This document shows positions 26,034 through 34,952 of a DNA stretch of 64,000 nt, one piece after another (the stretch's first letter is position 1; the number at the start of each line of letters is the position of its first letter). The DNA comes from Verrucomicrobiota bacterium (GTDB taxonomy: Bacteria > Verrucomicrobiota > Verrucomicrobiia > Limisphaerales > Pedosphaeraceae). The stretch lies in the NCBI GenBank assembly GCA_021325145.1, contig JAJPHR010000095.1, positions 1 to 64,000 on the forward strand, written 5' to 3'. The notes beneath the pieces were generated by a model. That model had not been told where the DNA came from. It did no database searches and saw only the letters and a list, made by a program, of their open reading frames with translations. Both the position numbers and the translations under genes were made by a program.

Positions 26034-26612
26034 ACCTGGCTGGACTCGCAAAAAACGCATCACACTGTCTCCGTGCTTGAGTGTTTTGGCTTCCTGCCAG
26101 GGCGTCGGAAAGTCGAGCGTGTCGCGCTTGGTGTGACCCAGCACGAAAAGACCGGAAGGACTGACGAGGCGCGGGAGATTTGCGTCGTCCAATAATCGTT
26201 GGGCCAGGGATTGCGAGCGGCGGCCAAGGTTCTTCTCACCGTACGGCGGGTCGGCGAGCACCAGATCGAACACGCGTCCAGCTGCGGCCAGTTGCGCGAG
26301 CGCCACAAAAACATCCTGGACCCGGACTTCAATTGTCGACGGTGACGCTCCCACCGCAGCCAGATTGTCCCGGAGAGCCCGGGCGTGGCGTTCGGCCTTT
26401 TCGATGCAGACCGCGTGCGTTGCGCCGCGGCTCAAGCACTCCAGGCTCAACGCGCCGGTGCCCGCGAACAGCTCCAGCACACGCGCGCCAACCACGCGTT
26501 CACCCAGGCTGTTGAACACCGCCTGCTTGACCAGGTCCGGCGTTGGCCGCACATCCAATCCTTTTGGCACTCTCAAAATCCGGCCCGAGGCTTTTCCGCC
26601 CGTGATTCGCAT
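26031..26612 (-). CDS. rsmD: 16S rRNA (guanine(966)-N(2))-methyltransferase
   Basis: A 193-residue SAM-dependent methyltransferase that modifies G966 of 16S rRNA in the assembling 30S subunit. MRITGGKASGRILRVP is the characteristic RsmD start, so ATG 26612 was chosen over the much longer upstream frame. RPTPDLVKQAVFNSLG, VLELFAGTGALSLECLSRGA (SAM motif I) and the catalytic LADPPYGEKN all fit. The TAA stop lies within the terminal bases of a family A repeat, so the C-terminus may have been redefined by the insertion. Confidence 0.95.
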   Translation of the reverse strand: MRITGGKASGRILRVPKGLDVRPTPDLVKQAVFNSLGERVVGARVLELFAGTGALSLECLSRGATHAVCIEKAERHARALRDNLAAVGASPSTIEVRVQDVFVALAQLAAAGRVFDLVLADPPYGEKNLGRRSQSLAQRLLDDANLPRLVSPSGLFVLGHTKRDTLDFPTPWQEAKTLKHGDSVMRFLRVQPG

Positions 26613-26757
26613 GCCTGTATTTACCTTCAGTTTCGGCTCGCAGGCAAGCCCGTCGCCAGTATTGAGCAGGGGAATACCCCATGGCCAAGGTGGGTGATGC
26701 GGCCTACTTTCTCCTCGACAAGACAAGGACAAACAAAACTGAAATCGCAACGAGAAT

Positions 26758-27174
26758 ATGCAAATAAATCTAAAGAAGTTGATGGTGGTCGCATGTTTGG
26801 GAACCGCAGTGGCCGTTACGGGCTTGACCGGTTGCCATACTGGCGGCCGAAGCACTGGTACATACATTGACGACCGCATGGTGGCTTCGAAAGTCAAGGG
26901 AGCTCTCAATGATGCGCCCGTGTACAAATTCCCCGACGTGGACGTAACCAGCTTCAATGGCACCGTCCAACTGAACGGTTTTGTGGCCACCCAGGAGCAA
27001 AAACAGCAGGCCGCACAAATCGCTTCGCAAGTCCAGGGAGTGCGGCAGTTGGTGAACAACATCACCATCCAACCCATGAGCCCCACTGGCCGGAGTACTG
27101 GAGCGCCCATTTATAATAACAACAACCCTCCGACCACGCCGCCGCCGCCCTCGCAGACGACCCCGCCGCAATAA
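26758..27174 (+). CDS. BON-domain lipoprotein
   Basis: A 138-residue probable lipoprotein: MQINLKKLMVVACLGTAVAV leads to the lipobox LTGC (Cys26). One BON domain spans residues 39-105, with the typical VASKVKGALND and DVDVTSFNGTVQLNGFV pattern ending in NNITI. The C-terminal tail is Asn/Pro/Thr-rich (residues 118-138). BON proteins of the OsmY type associate with membranes and respond to envelope stress. Divergent from rsmD. Confidence 0.88.
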   Translation: MQINLKKLMVVACLGTAVAVTGLTGCHTGGRSTGTYIDDRMVASKVKGALNDAPVYKFPDVDVTSFNGTVQLNGFVATQEQKQQAAQIASQVQGVRQLVNNITIQPMSPTGRSTGAPIYNNNNPPTTPPPPSQTTPPQ

Positions 27175-27317
27175 TCGCCCTCCTGGCTTTGGCTCGCAAT
27201 CGCTCACGTCGCGATGCCAACGGATGGAACCGCGGTCGAAACAAACGCTCCCATTGCACTCAGCATGGGAGCATTTCATTAGTGCGAAGCCAGGGTGTTT
27301 GTGTCAATTTCCGGCGT

Positions 27318-29231
27318 ATGCGGGCACGTCGGTTCGCCGGAATTTCCGGTCTTGCGTGGGGTTTGGCCTTGTCCTTGTTTTGCAACGGGTGCGGAACCGC
27401 GGGGTCGTCCTCCTTTTCGACTCGAACTCCGGTCCGCAACGCCCAATACGATCTATGCCTCGGCGCGGAACGGGTCTGGTTTAACCCGGCCGAGGCAGCC
27501 GACCTGCAGCGGCTTGCCCGCGCGGCGGCTGCGAAGGCACTGGCGGAAAAAAAGCAGGCCAAGGTTTCGCGCCTCCGCTCATCGGAACGAAAATACCGGC
27601 GCGGGTTGGAGCAGGTCCAATGGCTTGCGCAAGCGACCCTGGAATGTTCGGATCCCCGGGAGAGGATGGCGCTCACCGCCTCGCTGCTCGAAACCGTCGC
27701 GGCGGTCAATAACAGCCAGCGTCTGCCCGTCCCTCCCAAGGTGGACTTTTTCGAAATGCCGGTGGCGCTCTTCAGCGATCTGCATCGCCCGGTGGGCCAT
27801 GGCGAAACTCCCGCCGCCAACCTTCCGCCAACCACTCAATTGGACCTCAGCCGTCTCGATCCGCTTCCGTCCACCTTTTGGAAGTGCCCGGCGGATATTT
27901 CGGCACAGGACCTTTATTCCGGCTTCGGGCGCGCCCACCGGCTCGAACTCGAGGATAAACTTTGTGATTATTCCGGACCCAAAGACAGCTTTGGCATGAA
28001 TCCCGGCTTCGAGGTGAATTGCGAAGGGATCGAGATAAAATTGAAATTTGCGGAACTATTCTCCGAGCCGCTCACCACCCGGATCTTCGCTGCCGTCGGT
28101 TTTCACGCCGACCCGACCGATCAGGCGCGCGCGGTCCGCGTCCGCTATGACCGGCGCATTTTCCAGCAGTTCCACTCGCGCCAGGCCCTGACCACCCGGT
28201 TCACGGCCCTGGAATTTATTCCGTTCTATACGATGAATTTGCAGAAACATTACGATCCCTTCCAATATATCGCCTGGGCCATCCTCCGCGACGGCCACCG
28301 CTGGACTGGCCGCGAGCTCAAGGCAAATTTATTCCGCGATCCCGTTCGCCGCCATCCGGAGGACGATCCCGCGAACTTCCGGCCGGAAATTGAATCCCGG
28401 ATTGACTACGTAATCACCGTTCCCGCCAATATTCAGCCCAAAGACCCCCTCATCAAAACCATCGGCTCGTGGGATTATGGGCAATTGGATCATCCCGACC
28501 GGCGCGAGTTGCGCGGTGCGGGATTGCTGGCGGCGTGGCTCGGTTTTTTTGACACTCGCTTCGATAACAATCATCTCCGGACGGTTCAGCGCGGTGATCG
28601 TGTTGAATTGATTCATTACTTTTCTGATCTGGGCGGTGGCCTGGGTGAGACCGCCGGTTTGCTCTTCTCGCACGGCGAACGTCCCAACGCTTTCCCCTGG
28701 ACTTTTACGCGTCCTCCCATTGCACAGGGGCCAGGCCACCTGGCCCGCCCGTTGCGACTGTTCGGCTACAAACCGATTGCCCCCAATCCGGCGTTCGCCG
28801 CCATGGCCATCGATGACGCGCGCTGGATGGCGCGCTTGATTTGTCAAATTACGGAGCCGCAAATCGTTCAGGCTCTGGTCGCCTCGGGCTGTGACTCCGC
28901 CACCGTGCGGCTCTACACAGAAAAGTTGCTCAGCCGCCGCGACCGCATGGTGATCGACCTCGGGCTGACCAACGAAATCCAGCTCGCCCGTCCAGGCGGC
29001 GTTAACCGCAACTTCTCCTATGACCCTGTCACGGATGGACCAGTCGTGATCGAAGTCGCTGGCGGCGGCAAAATCGAAGCCCCGGTTGGCAAGCATCGAA
29101 TCGTCGAAGGCAAACTGGTGGCCTCGCCCCGGGTGAATGAAACCGGATCTGGCGCTGGCGTCGCTGCAAGCAGGAGGTCAATATCCGCGGTTAAAAATCC
29201 TGCGGATGCCGAGGATTTTGACTTTCATTAA
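27318..29231 (+). CDS. Exported protein with a putative kinase-like fold
   Basis: A 637-residue protein. ATG 27318 (MRARRFAGISGLAWGLALSL) gives an export signal; Cys25 in FCNGC could be lipidated, although the lipobox is imperfect. Residues about 340-520 contain RRELRGAGLLAAWLGFFDTR then FDNN (Asp412 to Asn418), followed by IHYFSDLGGGLGE (Asp437). This resembles the D-x5-N and DFG-like pattern of HipA/Fam20C-type kinase folds, which I recall from similar bacterial proteins with RELRGLRVFAAWLNH-type motifs. Substrate unknown, and the kinase assignment is an inference. The 3' end overlaps the convergent GT2 gene by 54 bases. Confidence 0.72.
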   Translation: MRARRFAGISGLAWGLALSLFCNGCGTAGSSSFSTRTPVRNAQYDLCLGAERVWFNPAEAADLQRLARAAAAKALAEKKQAKVSRLRSSERKYRRGLEQVQWLAQATLECSDPRERMALTASLLETVAAVNNSQRLPVPPKVDFFEMPVALFSDLHRPVGHGETPAANLPPTTQLDLSRLDPLPSTFWKCPADISAQDLYSGFGRAHRLELEDKLCDYSGPKDSFGMNPGFEVNCEGIEIKLKFAELFSEPLTTRIFAAVGFHADPTDQARAVRVRYDRRIFQQFHSRQALTTRFTALEFIPFYTMNLQKHYDPFQYIAWAILRDGHRWTGRELKANLFRDPVRRHPEDDPANFRPEIESRIDYVITVPANIQPKDPLIKTIGSWDYGQLDHPDRRELRGAGLLAAWLGFFDTRFDNNHLRTVQRGDRVELIHYFSDLGGGLGETAGLLFSHGERPNAFPWTFTRPPIAQGPGHLARPLRLFGYKPIAPNPAFAAMAIDDARWMARLICQITEPQIVQALVASGCDSATVRLYTEKLLSRRDRMVIDLGLTNEIQLARPGGVNRNFSYDPVTDGPVVIEVAGGGKIEAPVGKHRIVEGKLVASPRVNETGSGAGVAASRRSISAVKNPADAEDFDFH

Positions 29232-29960
29232 AATCAAAAACCGACCGAGACGGCTTTCCGCGTAATCCAGATTTTCGCTGATGGTCGTCCTTCGGTTCAT
29301 GCTTAACACCTTGTCGATGTTATAAATCTTCGCCAAAGCGCCCAACCTCTCGCCGAAGATGCCGTCGGCATGATCGGCATGGCCTTTGTCTTCAGGGTAA
29401 TACTCGGTCATCTTATATTTTTCCCGCCACTTCGCCAGGATGGCCTGCGTGTGGCAGAGCTGAAGATAATCCACCTGGCAGTCCAACTTTCGGCCCTTGC
29501 AAAACTTGCCTGCCGGACGGTCCGCGAGGCGCCGGCCGATGATCCTGGTTTTGCCCTCGCGATCCACCAGGCCGATGTCCTGCGAAGCGTACATTATCTG
29601 TGGCTCGCGCTGGTGCTTCACGTAAAAATCCCAATAGGACTCGAAAGCCTCCGGGTAGAGCAGGTCGTCATCGCAAAGGTACATGACGAGTTCGCCGGTC
29701 AGTTTTCCTGAATTCAGCCAATGGTTGAAACACCAGCTCGCCATGTTCTTTTTCGCACCCATCCCGGGCTCTTCTCCGGACGCCACGATTTGGATGCGGT
29801 CATCCTTGAGATAATCGAAAAATCCCCGGCCGAGCAGCACACCGCTATCGACCAGGATCGCTTCCCAGTCCCGATGCGTCTGGTCCAAAACGCTCTGCAC
29901 CGCCGCCTTTACGAAGTCCGGCTTGTTGTGCGAGACAATGATAATGCTGACGTTTGCCAT
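29178..29960 (-). CDS. Glycosyltransferase family 2 protein
   Basis: A 260-residue GT-A enzyme. ATG 29960 gives MANVSIIIVSHNKPDFVKAA, the standard first strand. The metal/nucleotide-binding DDD is at residues 97-99 in YLCDDDLLYPEAF. The acceptor-side region has DKGHADHADG. No transmembrane segment. The donor sugar cannot be predicted. Its 3' end overlaps the end of the kinase-like gene by 54 bases in antisense orientation. Confidence 0.88.
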   Translation of the reverse strand: MANVSIIIVSHNKPDFVKAAVQSVLDQTHRDWEAILVDSGVLLGRGFFDYLKDDRIQIVASGEEPGMGAKKNMASWCFNHWLNSGKLTGELVMYLCDDDLLYPEAFESYWDFYVKHQREPQIMYASQDIGLVDREGKTRIIGRRLADRPAGKFCKGRKLDCQVDYLQLCHTQAILAKWREKYKMTEYYPEDKGHADHADGIFGERLGALAKIYNIDKVLSMNRRTTISENLDYAESRLGRFLILMKVKILGIRRIFNRGY

Positions 29961-30041
29961 GCTGCGCCCGGAAGATTGCCATTGTTGGACCCGGGTGACC
30001 ATCCTGAAATTGAAAGTTTACACATTTTGGAGGGATTTCGC

Positions 30042-30551
30042 TTGCCTCATGACGGCGGGCTGCGGCCCAATGATTCCGTGCGCGAGTTGCCTCATACTCA
30101 TTCCTGCTTTGTGTGCGGAGAATCCAATCCGCTTGGCCTCAAACTCCGCTTCGAAACGGACGGGCAGGTTGTCCAGGCGCGCTTTGCGCTCCGTCCCGAG
30201 CACATCGGTTTCCAGGGAACCATTCACGGCGGGATCACCGCCACGATCCTGGATGAAATCATGGTCTGGGCCTGCGCCGTGCAAACGAAGCGCTTTGCCT
30301 TCTGCGCGGAATTGAACGTGCGCTATCTCAGCCCCGTCCATCCGGCGGAAGAAGTCATGGCCATTGGCGAACTGGTCGTCAACCGCCGCAACAAACTCTT
30401 CGAAGCCAAAGGCGAACTCCGCTCCCGGGCGAATCATGCGCTCCTGGCCACGGCCACCGGAAAATATCTGCCCCTCAAAGACACGGACGCTGCGGAAATG
30501 GCGAGAGACTTTGTGGGAGAAATTGGGACATTGCTGAAGCGCGACGGCTGA
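30042..30551 (+). CDS. PaaI family thioesterase
   Basis: A 169-residue hot-dog-fold protein. THSCFVCGESNPLGLKLRF (residues 20-38) is the typical N-terminal motif with a Cys pair, and GTIHGGITATILDEIMVWA (residues about 62-80) holds the catalytic HGG and Asp. The TTG at 30042 was chosen because GGAGGG (30029-30034) lies 7 bases upstream in the right spacing; a GTG at 30078 is the only other start that keeps the domain. It hydrolyses an acyl-CoA thioester in this family; substrate unknown. Divergent from GT2. Confidence 0.87.
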   Translation: MPHDGGLRPNDSVRELPHTHSCFVCGESNPLGLKLRFETDGQVVQARFALRPEHIGFQGTIHGGITATILDEIMVWACAVQTKRFAFCAELNVRYLSPVHPAEEVMAIGELVVNRRNKLFEAKGELRSRANHALLATATGKYLPLKDTDAAEMARDFVGEIGTLLKRDG

Positions 30552-30573
30552 ATGGCATCGTTGCAACAGGTAT

Positions 30574-30589
30574 GGAGTCCCGGCTTTAG
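30574..30589. repeat. Dispersed repeat family B, partial copy
   Basis: GGAGTCCCGGCTTTAG, identical to the first 16 bases of the left arm at 51872-51891, is fused directly to the start of a family A copy. Confidence 0.55.
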
Positions 30590-30671
30590 AGCCTGCCTCG
30601 GTAGGGCGCGTCACTCCGTGCGCGCCGACGGCGGGCAGAGGACTGCCCCGCCCTGCCGGGATAGGTTCTTA
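30587..30671. repeat. Dispersed repeat family A, complete copy (reverse)
   Basis: TAGAGCCTGCCTCGGTAGGG at the left end is complementary to the right end CCGGGATAGGTTCTTA over most positions. The core has GCGGGCAGAGGACTGCCCCGC. It is the reverse complement of the element at 25946-26033, with scattered differences. Confidence 0.75.
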
Positions 30672-30745
30672 GCCGGCGGGGAACATCGCATAATCAAGCG
30701 CGCCGGGAATTATCCGTTATCCAGCCAGCACAACCGCGCGCCGGG

Positions 30746-32293
30746 TTACTTGATATTCAAATCAATATGGTTGCGCTGGAGCGTATTGCCCTCGTCCAGC
30801 GCCAATTGCTCGAGGGCAATGTTGTAACTTGCCTGAGCTTGAATTTCGGCGGAACGCGCGCTCGTCAGATTCGATTGTAATTGCAGGACAACGAAGCTGG
30901 TGCTTTTGCCGTTCTCGAGTTTCTTTTGCTCGGCCTCCAGCGCGGCCTCGGCGTAAATGCGGGCTTCCCGCGTCGCGTCCACCCGTTGGAGATCGGACTG
31001 GACGACTTTCACATCGTTGTCGATGGCAATCACTATGTTTTGTTCCTGTTGCTTCAATTGCAAAAGCGTCTGCTTTACACTCGCCTTCGATGATTTGTAG
31101 GAATTGCGGGCGGCGGTGTTGCCCAGGGGAATCGTCACCACCACGCCATAAGTGTAGGAAGGGAATTTCCCGTCGCGAATATCACCCAGGGTGTCCGTGA
31201 AATTCGGATCCAGGGCGGCGTGTCCATAACTGCCGGTGAGATCCACCTCGGGAAAAAGCTGGTTGTAGCCGTATTTGACCGTGATGTTTTCCTTCTCGAC
31301 CGCAAGCTTGGCTTGCTGCATTTCCGGCCGCTGGGCAATGCCTCGCCGCCAGCTTTCCTGCAAGTTCAAAGGCTCCGGAACCACCACCAGCGGTTCAGCC
31401 GGAATCGGCGCGACGTCCGCCCATTCGCTGAAATTCTCCGTCAACAAGCTTTTAAGGACGTTCTCCTGCGTCGCCAGATTCTGCAGTCCTTGCAGCAAGT
31501 CCGCCTTGGCGCTGGCAGCCTGTGATTCCGACTGCTTCTCATCCAGCGGCGCGAGCGCGCCGACCGCCACACGCTTGCGGTTTTCGGCCACCAATTGTTC
31601 GGCCAGATGAAGCGCCTGCTCGAAGACCTTTACCTGCTCGCGGGCCGCGATCAGGTTGTAGTACGCGTTTTTCACGCTCGTGACCACGGTCATGATTTTC
31701 AGCCGCAGCGTCCACTCATCGAATTTGAGCTGGGCCTTGCTGAGTTGGATTTGGAACCGGGTGTTGTCGATCCAGAAATTCTTGAGCAAAGGCTGCGACA
31801 ATCGGATGGTGGGCTGAGCGGAGTATTCCGAGGAGGGCGGAATTACATTCCCGGTCTGCCTTGTGAGCGGACCGGACAAATCATAGGTCAAACCGGTCGG
31901 GAGTGTTCCGGCGATGTCCGTGCTGTAATTATCCGCGTTTCTTATCACCGTGGGCGAAGGCAGCCCGGAAGAGGGATTGAACCCGCCCGGCGACGCGCTG
32001 GAACTCCGGATGAAACTCCCTTTGAAAGCCGGCTCGTAAGCGGCGTAATACCCATTCAGCGTGTATAAATCAAACAAAGGAACGAAACGTGTGATCTGGA
32101 TGTCCAGGTTGTGCTGCAAGGCCAGCTTGATCACTTCTTCGAGCGTGAGCACGCGCGTCTTCGCGGCGTCGTTGGGCACTTGGACGGGCGGTTGGACCGG
32201 TGGCGAAGCCGACGGCGGTGAGGGTTGCTCCTGCGCGCCAAGGCGCAGCGCGAGGCAGGCGAACGTTACACAAAGCATCCGGGTCAGTTGCAT
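30746..32293 (-). CDS. TolC family outer membrane efflux protein
   Basis: About 515 residues. ATG 32293 (MQLTRMLCVTFACLALRLGA) gives a clean signal peptide; in-frame ATGs at 32341 and 32365 would add a charged N-terminus. A Pro/Gln/Ser linker is followed by two OEP repeats with the usual TLEEVIKLALQHNLDIQI start and long amphipathic coiled-coil helices such as LKIMTVVTSVKNAYYNLIAA and the C-terminal NLTSARSAEIQAQASYNIAL. It forms the outer-membrane channel of a tripartite pump. The MacA/MacB-type genes lie 1.4 kb upstream, with Sua5 in between. Confidence 0.9.
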   Translation of the reverse strand: MQLTRMLCVTFACLALRLGAQEQPSPPSASPPVQPPVQVPNDAAKTRVLTLEEVIKLALQHNLDIQITRFVPLFDLYTLNGYYAAYEPAFKGSFIRSSSASPGGFNPSSGLPSPTVIRNADNYSTDIAGTLPTGLTYDLSGPLTRQTGNVIPPSSEYSAQPTIRLSQPLLKNFWIDNTRFQIQLSKAQLKFDEWTLRLKIMTVVTSVKNAYYNLIAAREQVKVFEQALHLAEQLVAENRKRVAVGALAPLDEKQSESQAASAKADLLQGLQNLATQENVLKSLLTENFSEWADVAPIPAEPLVVVPEPLNLQESWRRGIAQRPEMQQAKLAVEKENITVKYGYNQLFPEVDLTGSYGHAALDPNFTDTLGDIRDGKFPSYTYGVVVTIPLGNTAARNSYKSSKASVKQTLLQLKQQEQNIVIAIDNDVKVVQSDLQRVDATREARIYAEAALEAEQKKLENGKSTSFVVLQLQSNLTSARSAEIQAQASYNIALEQLALDEGNTLQRNHIDLNIK

Positions 32294-32489
32294 GGAAGGG
32301 AGAGGATGCTTGATTTCCCGGCTTTCGTCAAATAGTCGCATGAGTCTTGCTTTTAACTTAAACACAACATCTACGGCCTTGCTTTACGAGGCCGCTTGAG
32401 CGTTTTGACCAATCAGCAGCCACTTCTTCACGCGGTTTACCGCCGAACCGCCCGAAGACGGGACCCGGCACACCACCAAACCGCATGCG

Positions 32490-33533
32490 CTAGGAGGCGG
32501 CTGCACGTTTAAGACGATCCCGAATGGCCTGCCATTCATCCGTTTCCGGCGGGGCCTCCACCACGATCAACCCGGCACTCAATTCGTCGCACGCATGCAG
32601 CTCGGCGTATATCGCCCGGGCGAATGCCTCCGCATCGTGGGGAATCACGCTCACCCGTCCCCAGCCCGCGCCGCCCGGGATGACGGTGTGCGCGATCACA
32701 TGGACCTTGCCAGGTTCGTGCTTGAAATCTGAAATTTGAGACTTCAAATCTCCTTCATCACGCCACGCAAGCACCCGCAATTCCGCCTTGGGCGAATAAT
32801 GCCGCGGCAACCGACCCGGACTTCTTAAGTGCGGAGTGCGGAGCGCGGAGCTCGGAATGGCTGGGAGGGATTCACTTGATTCGCTCGTACGGAGCGCGGC
32901 TCGTAAGGACTCGGCATGCACCATTCCTGGCCGCAACACCTGCGGCGGGCGCACGGTCAAATCGAGCACCGTGGATTCGATCCCCACCTGCGATTGGCCG
33001 CCGTCCACGATCAAGCGGACCTTGTCTCCCATGGCCTGGCGCACATGCTCCGCATTGGTGGGCGAAATGCGATTGGCAGGATTCGCGCTCGGCGCGGCCA
33101 GCGGGAAGCCGCATTCCCGAATCACCGCTTGAATGAACGGATGGCTCGGCCAGCGTACCCCCACCGTCGGCCCGCCCGCGGTCACCACGTCGGGAATCCG
33201 CGCCGCGCGCGGCAGCACCAGCGTTAACGGCCCCGGCCAAAACGCGCGCGCCAGTTGCGCGGCTTCCGGCGGCCAATCCGCCACGCACGCCTGCGCCATT
33301 TCCAAACTCGCCACGTGAACAATAATTGGATTTTCCGCCGGACGTCCCTTGGCGGCAAAAATACCCGCCACGGCGCGGGCATCCAGCGCGTTTGCCGCCA
33401 GTCCGTAAACCGTTTCCGTCGGCAGCGCCACGAGTTCGCCCGCCCGCAACAACTCCGCGGCCTGCTTCACCGCCGCTTGAAACAAGGCGGCCGTGTGAGT
33501 TGGCAAAATCCGGCATGTCGATGCTGCCTGCAT
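32490..33533 (-). CDS. L-threonylcarbamoyladenylate synthase (Sua5 type)
   Basis: A 347-residue enzyme that makes threonylcarbamoyl-AMP from Thr, bicarbonate and ATP for tRNA t6A37 synthesis. The YrdC domain (residues 15-200) shows LVALPTETVYGLAANAL, FAAKGRPAENPIIVH and FPLAAPSANPANRISPT. The C-terminal Sua5 domain follows a linker with SPGRLPRHYSPKAEL. Two tandem heptamers lie in the linker and the Sua5 domain (32830-32857 and 32721-32755) without breaking the frame. The ATG at 33533 was preferred over a TTG two codons upstream. Confidence 0.93.
   Translation of the reverse strand: MQAASTCRILPTHTAALFQAAVKQAAELLRAGELVALPTETVYGLAANALDARAVAGIFAAKGRPAENPIIVHVASLEMAQACVADWPPEAAQLARAFWPGPLTLVLPRAARIPDVVTAGGPTVGVRWPSHPFIQAVIRECGFPLAAPSANPANRISPTNAEHVRQAMGDKVRLIVDGGQSQVGIESTVLDLTVRPPQVLRPGMVHAESLRAALRTSESSESLPAIPSSALRTPHLRSPGRLPRHYSPKAELRVLAWRDEGDLKSQISDFKHEPGKVHVIAHTVIPGGAGWGRVSVIPHDAEAFARAIYAELHACDELSAGLIVVEAPPETDEWQAIRDRLKRAAAS
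32721..32755. repeat. In-frame tandem heptamer in the Sua5 gene (copy 1)
   Basis: Five 7-base units: CTTGAAA, TCTGAAA, TTTGAGA, CTTCAAA, TCTCCTT. On the coding strand they encode DLKSQISDFKHEP in the Sua5 domain. Confidence 0.7.
32830..32857. repeat. In-frame tandem heptamer in the Sua5 gene (copy 2)
   Basis: Four 7-base units: TGCGGAG, TGCGGAG, CGCGGAG, CTCGGAA. On the coding strand they encode PSSALRTPHL, immediately before the conserved SPGRLPRHYSP linker. Confidence 0.75.
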
Positions 33534-33734
33534 TACCAACCGGTTTCGAGTCTCCCGATCTCTCCGACGTTCTCCGCGCCGCTGCCCCGGGCTTCCCCGC
33601 CTTTTCGGTCTTCCATCGGTGGGACGGGCAGACGCTCACAACCACCACCTTGGAACACACCGCCCAGGATTTGACTTCCCGCCTGGCCAGTATCCTTTCG
33701 GCTCCCTGATTCGAGGGGCCATTTCCTGCTCCGG

Positions 33735-34952
33735 CTATTCATACCTCAACGCATCGATCGGATCCAGTTGCGATGCCTTGTACGCCGGATAAAAGCCAAA
33801 GAAAATTCCCACCATCGCGCTCACGATGAAGGCGAAAAACACCCATTCGACCGGGGTCAAAGTCGGCCAGTGCATATAGACGTTCAATAGTCTTGATCCT
33901 CCCACTCCGCTGACGATTCCCAGCGCGCCCCCCACCACGCTCAACGCCACGGCTTCGGTCAGGAACTGCATGAGAATATCGCGTCCGTGCGCGCCCACGG
34001 CCATGCGGATGCCGATCTCGCGGGTGCGTTCCGTCACGCTCACCAACATGATGTTCATGATGCCAATCCCGCCCACGATCAGCGAAACGCAGGCAATGGC
34101 CGCCAGCAGGATGCGCATGGTCTGCGAAGCATTGTTGGCCGCTTCCGCTATTTCCTCCTGCGTGCGAACCGTAAAATCATCGTCGTGACCCGGGGTGATC
34201 CGGTGCCGCTGCCGCAACAATTCCGTGATCTGCTGTTGCGCGGGAGCCAGGGCTTTCGTGCTGGAGGCCTGGACGGTAATGCCCCGCAACGTGGTCGCTC
34301 CGAACAACCGTTTCATCGCGCTCGTATAAGGCACAATCACGATGTCATCCTGGTCCTGCCCCATCACCGAGAGCCCCTTGGGAATCAATTCGCCCACCAC
34401 GACGAACGGCACATTCTTGATTCGCAACACCTGCCCGATGGCCTTCATGCCGGGGTAGAGCTGGTCCGCCACCGTCTTGCCAATCACCGCCACCTTGTTC
34501 GCGCTGCGGACGTCCTGCTCCGAGAACATGCTGCCCTCGGCCAATGGCCACATCCGGATGTCCAGGTAATCCGCCCCCTCGCCCAGGATGCTGGTGGACC
34601 AATTTTGATTGCCCGCCGCCACCAGCGTGCCGGAGCGCAGTTCCGGGCTGATCAGGGTGATCTCCGGGACCTCGCGTTCGATGGCGAAGGCGTCTTCCAC
34701 CGCCAGTGTCCCCGCGCCGTTCCAGCCGCTGCGCACGCCGCCGCGCGTGAAGCTGCCCGAAAAAATCAAAATGACGTTCTGGCCCAGCGACGCAATTTGC
34801 GCCTCGACTTGCGACTTCGCGCCGTTGCCCAAACTCACGGTCGCAATCACCGCGCCCACGCCGATGATCATCCCGAGCATCGTCAGGATGGTCCGCAATT
34901 TGTTTCGGCGCAATGCCCGCACCGCTACCCTCAGAATAGCAAGGATTTTCAT
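33735..34952 (-). CDS. MacB-type ABC transporter permease
   Basis: A 405-residue FtsX/MacB-like permease: one N-terminal membrane helix with RTILTMLGMIIGVGAVIATV (residues 20-39), a large periplasmic domain (about 45-275), then three C-terminal helices including VGGIGIMNIMLVSVTERTRE and VGIFFGFYPAYKASQLDPI. The ATP-binding protein is a separate gene, overlapping by 4 bases (ATGA) upstream, so the two are coupled. Together with the adaptor and TolC protein this forms a MacAB-TolC-like pump for peptides, toxins or antibiotics; the cargo cannot be read. Confidence 0.92.
   Translation of the reverse strand: MKILAILRVAVRALRRNKLRTILTMLGMIIGVGAVIATVSLGNGAKSQVEAQIASLGQNVILIFSGSFTRGGVRSGWNGAGTLAVEDAFAIEREVPEITLISPELRSGTLVAAGNQNWSTSILGEGADYLDIRMWPLAEGSMFSEQDVRSANKVAVIGKTVADQLYPGMKAIGQVLRIKNVPFVVVGELIPKGLSVMGQDQDDIVIVPYTSAMKRLFGATTLRGITVQASSTKALAPAQQQITELLRQRHRITPGHDDDFTVRTQEEIAEAANNASQTMRILLAAIACVSLIVGGIGIMNIMLVSVTERTREIGIRMAVGAHGRDILMQFLTEAVALSVVGGALGIVSGVGGSRLLNVYMHWPTLTPVEWVFFAFIVSAMVGIFFGFYPAYKASQLDPIDALRYE

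Noticed and set aside
27189..27317. Upstream start for the kinase-like protein
   Set aside because: Adds 43 charged residues before a good export signal that begins at 27318.
29721..30041. Upstream start for the PaaI-type thioesterase
   Set aside because: The frame is antisense to GT2; a GGAGGG site correctly placed before TTG 30042 gives a better start.
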